Origin: Skermanella mucosa
Lineage (GTDB): Bacteria; Pseudomonadota; Alphaproteobacteria; Azospirillales; Azospirillaceae
NCBI RefSeq assembly: GCF_016765655.2
Contig: NZ_CP086106.1
Coordinates: 4,515,001-4,579,000 of the forward strand
DNA length: 64,000 nt
Direction of reading: 5' to 3'
Every line of letters begins with the position of its first letter. Position 1 is the stretch's first letter. Positions 63,800-64,000 of the stretch are shown here, in pieces. Below the pieces are notes generated by a model that worked only from the letters and a program-made list of their open reading frames with translations, made no database searches and had not been told where the DNA came from. The translations under genes and the position numbers were made by a program.

Positions 63800-63814
63800 G
63801 TTCTATGTTTGTTC
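63800..63814. promoter_or_regulatory. LexA (SOS) box, alphaproteobacterial type
   Basis: GTTC at 63800-63803, seven bases, GTTC at 63811-63814: the exact direct-repeat consensus bound by alphaproteobacterial LexA. It is embedded in a larger inverted repeat GAACAAA/TTTGTTC (63792-63798 and 63808-63814) and lies just ahead of the small gene read on the minus strand. Confidence 0.75.
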
Positions 63815-63868
63815 ACTATAACCGCGAGTTCGTCCGGAGCCAAGGGGCGGCTCGGCGCTTGGAGGATT

Positions 63869-64000
63869 TTATTCCAGGGAGTCGGAGGGGTGCGGCAGCC
63901 CGAGGATGTAGGATTCGATCGCCAGCTTCGTCCGGCGGTACCCCCCGTCCGCTTCTATGACGATGCGGCGGGCAAGATCCTCGCGGGAGAAACCTGCGGT
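63869..64000 (-). CDS. C-terminal end of an unidentified gene, partial
   Basis: An open frame enters from the right edge and ends at TAA 63869-63871 after 43 visible residues: TAGFSREDLARRIVIEADGG, YRRTKLAIESYILGLPHPSDSLE. The fragment looks like a real, charged helical C-terminus. It is too short to identify. The LexA-boxed gene follows about 100 bases downstream in the same direction. Confidence 0.5.
   Translation of the reverse strand, partial: TAGFSREDLARRIVIEADGGYRRTKLAIESYILGLPHPSDSLE

Noticed and set aside
1-64000. CRISPR arrays, tRNA or rRNA genes, prophage or integrative elements
   Set aside because: No regularly spaced repeats, cloverleaf-like gene, phage structural gene or integrase with attachment sites was seen while reading the window.

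Overview
The window is GC-rich, densely packed bacterial chromosome. Gene content and order suggest an alphaproteobacterium of the Rhodospirillales/Azospirillaceae type (Azospirillum or Skermanella-like): pqqABCDE, pgsA-moaD-moaE, a large GlnE, TenA next to an ISC-type ferredoxin, and a GTTC-N7-GTTC LexA box typical of Alphaproteobacteria. The genus is an inference. No tRNA, rRNA, CRISPR array, phage block or insertion sequence was seen. Both edges cut genes: a STAS/MlaE-like permease on the left and an unidentified gene on the right.

Layout. 1-2 kb: partial permease, apt, and an Rpn/YhgA-type nuclease-like protein. 2-14 kb: a catabolic-looking set with an amidase divergent from a RutB-like cysteine hydrolase, a CocE/NonD hydrolase and a flavodoxin-fold oxidoreductase, then a single-domain response regulator, an RND efflux pair, a cytosine-deaminase-like amidohydrolase and a creatininase-family protein. 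14-20.6 kb: a cyclic-nucleotide-type phosphodiesterase, a pteridine-reductase-like SDR, a stretch with DnaA-box-like sequences, uvrC, pgsA, moaD, moaE and a periplasmic solute-binding protein. 20.7-28 kb: a small conserved protein and a universal stress protein preceded by an FNR/FixK-type box, an APH/P-loop kinase fusion, a divergent PEP carboxylase and a PAP2 phosphatase. 28-31.3 kb: pqqABCDE. 31.3-36.6 kb: a membrane-anchored unknown, a GH5 enzyme with CBM2-like, Calx-beta, RTX and DUF4214 modules, and an MNT/HEPN pair. 36.6-45.5 kb: glnE, an AsmA/YhdP-like giant, tyrS and anmK. 45.5-47 kb: a HipA-type kinase followed by an XRE regulator, with three copies of an operator-like motif upstream. 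47-51.6 kb: a hydrolase, iscR, a cysteine desulfurase, an HscB homologue that has lost its HPD motif, a 2Fe-2S ferredoxin and tenA. 51.7-58 kb: murI, rpmB, a class III cyclase, upp, an iron-type ABC permease and ppk2. 58-64 kb: a small unknown, selO, a two-gene unknown operon, an endonuclease III homologue, and a small LexA-boxed gene.

How the parts fit. The pqq operon is complete for the A-E steps and lacks a local dehydrogenase. The ISC-like cluster keeps regulator, desulfurase, J-protein relative and ferredoxin, but iscU, iscA and hscA are absent and the J-protein motif reads APE instead of HPD, so the canonical HscA/HscB cycle cannot be encoded here. The amidohydrolases at 2-14 kb could act together on a ring-opened N-heterocycle or ureido compound, but no substrate can be read from sequence. 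The strongest regulatory signals are the triple motif upstream of hipA, the LexA box near the right end, the FNR-type box upstream of the stress protein, and the IscR-like site over the iscR promoter.
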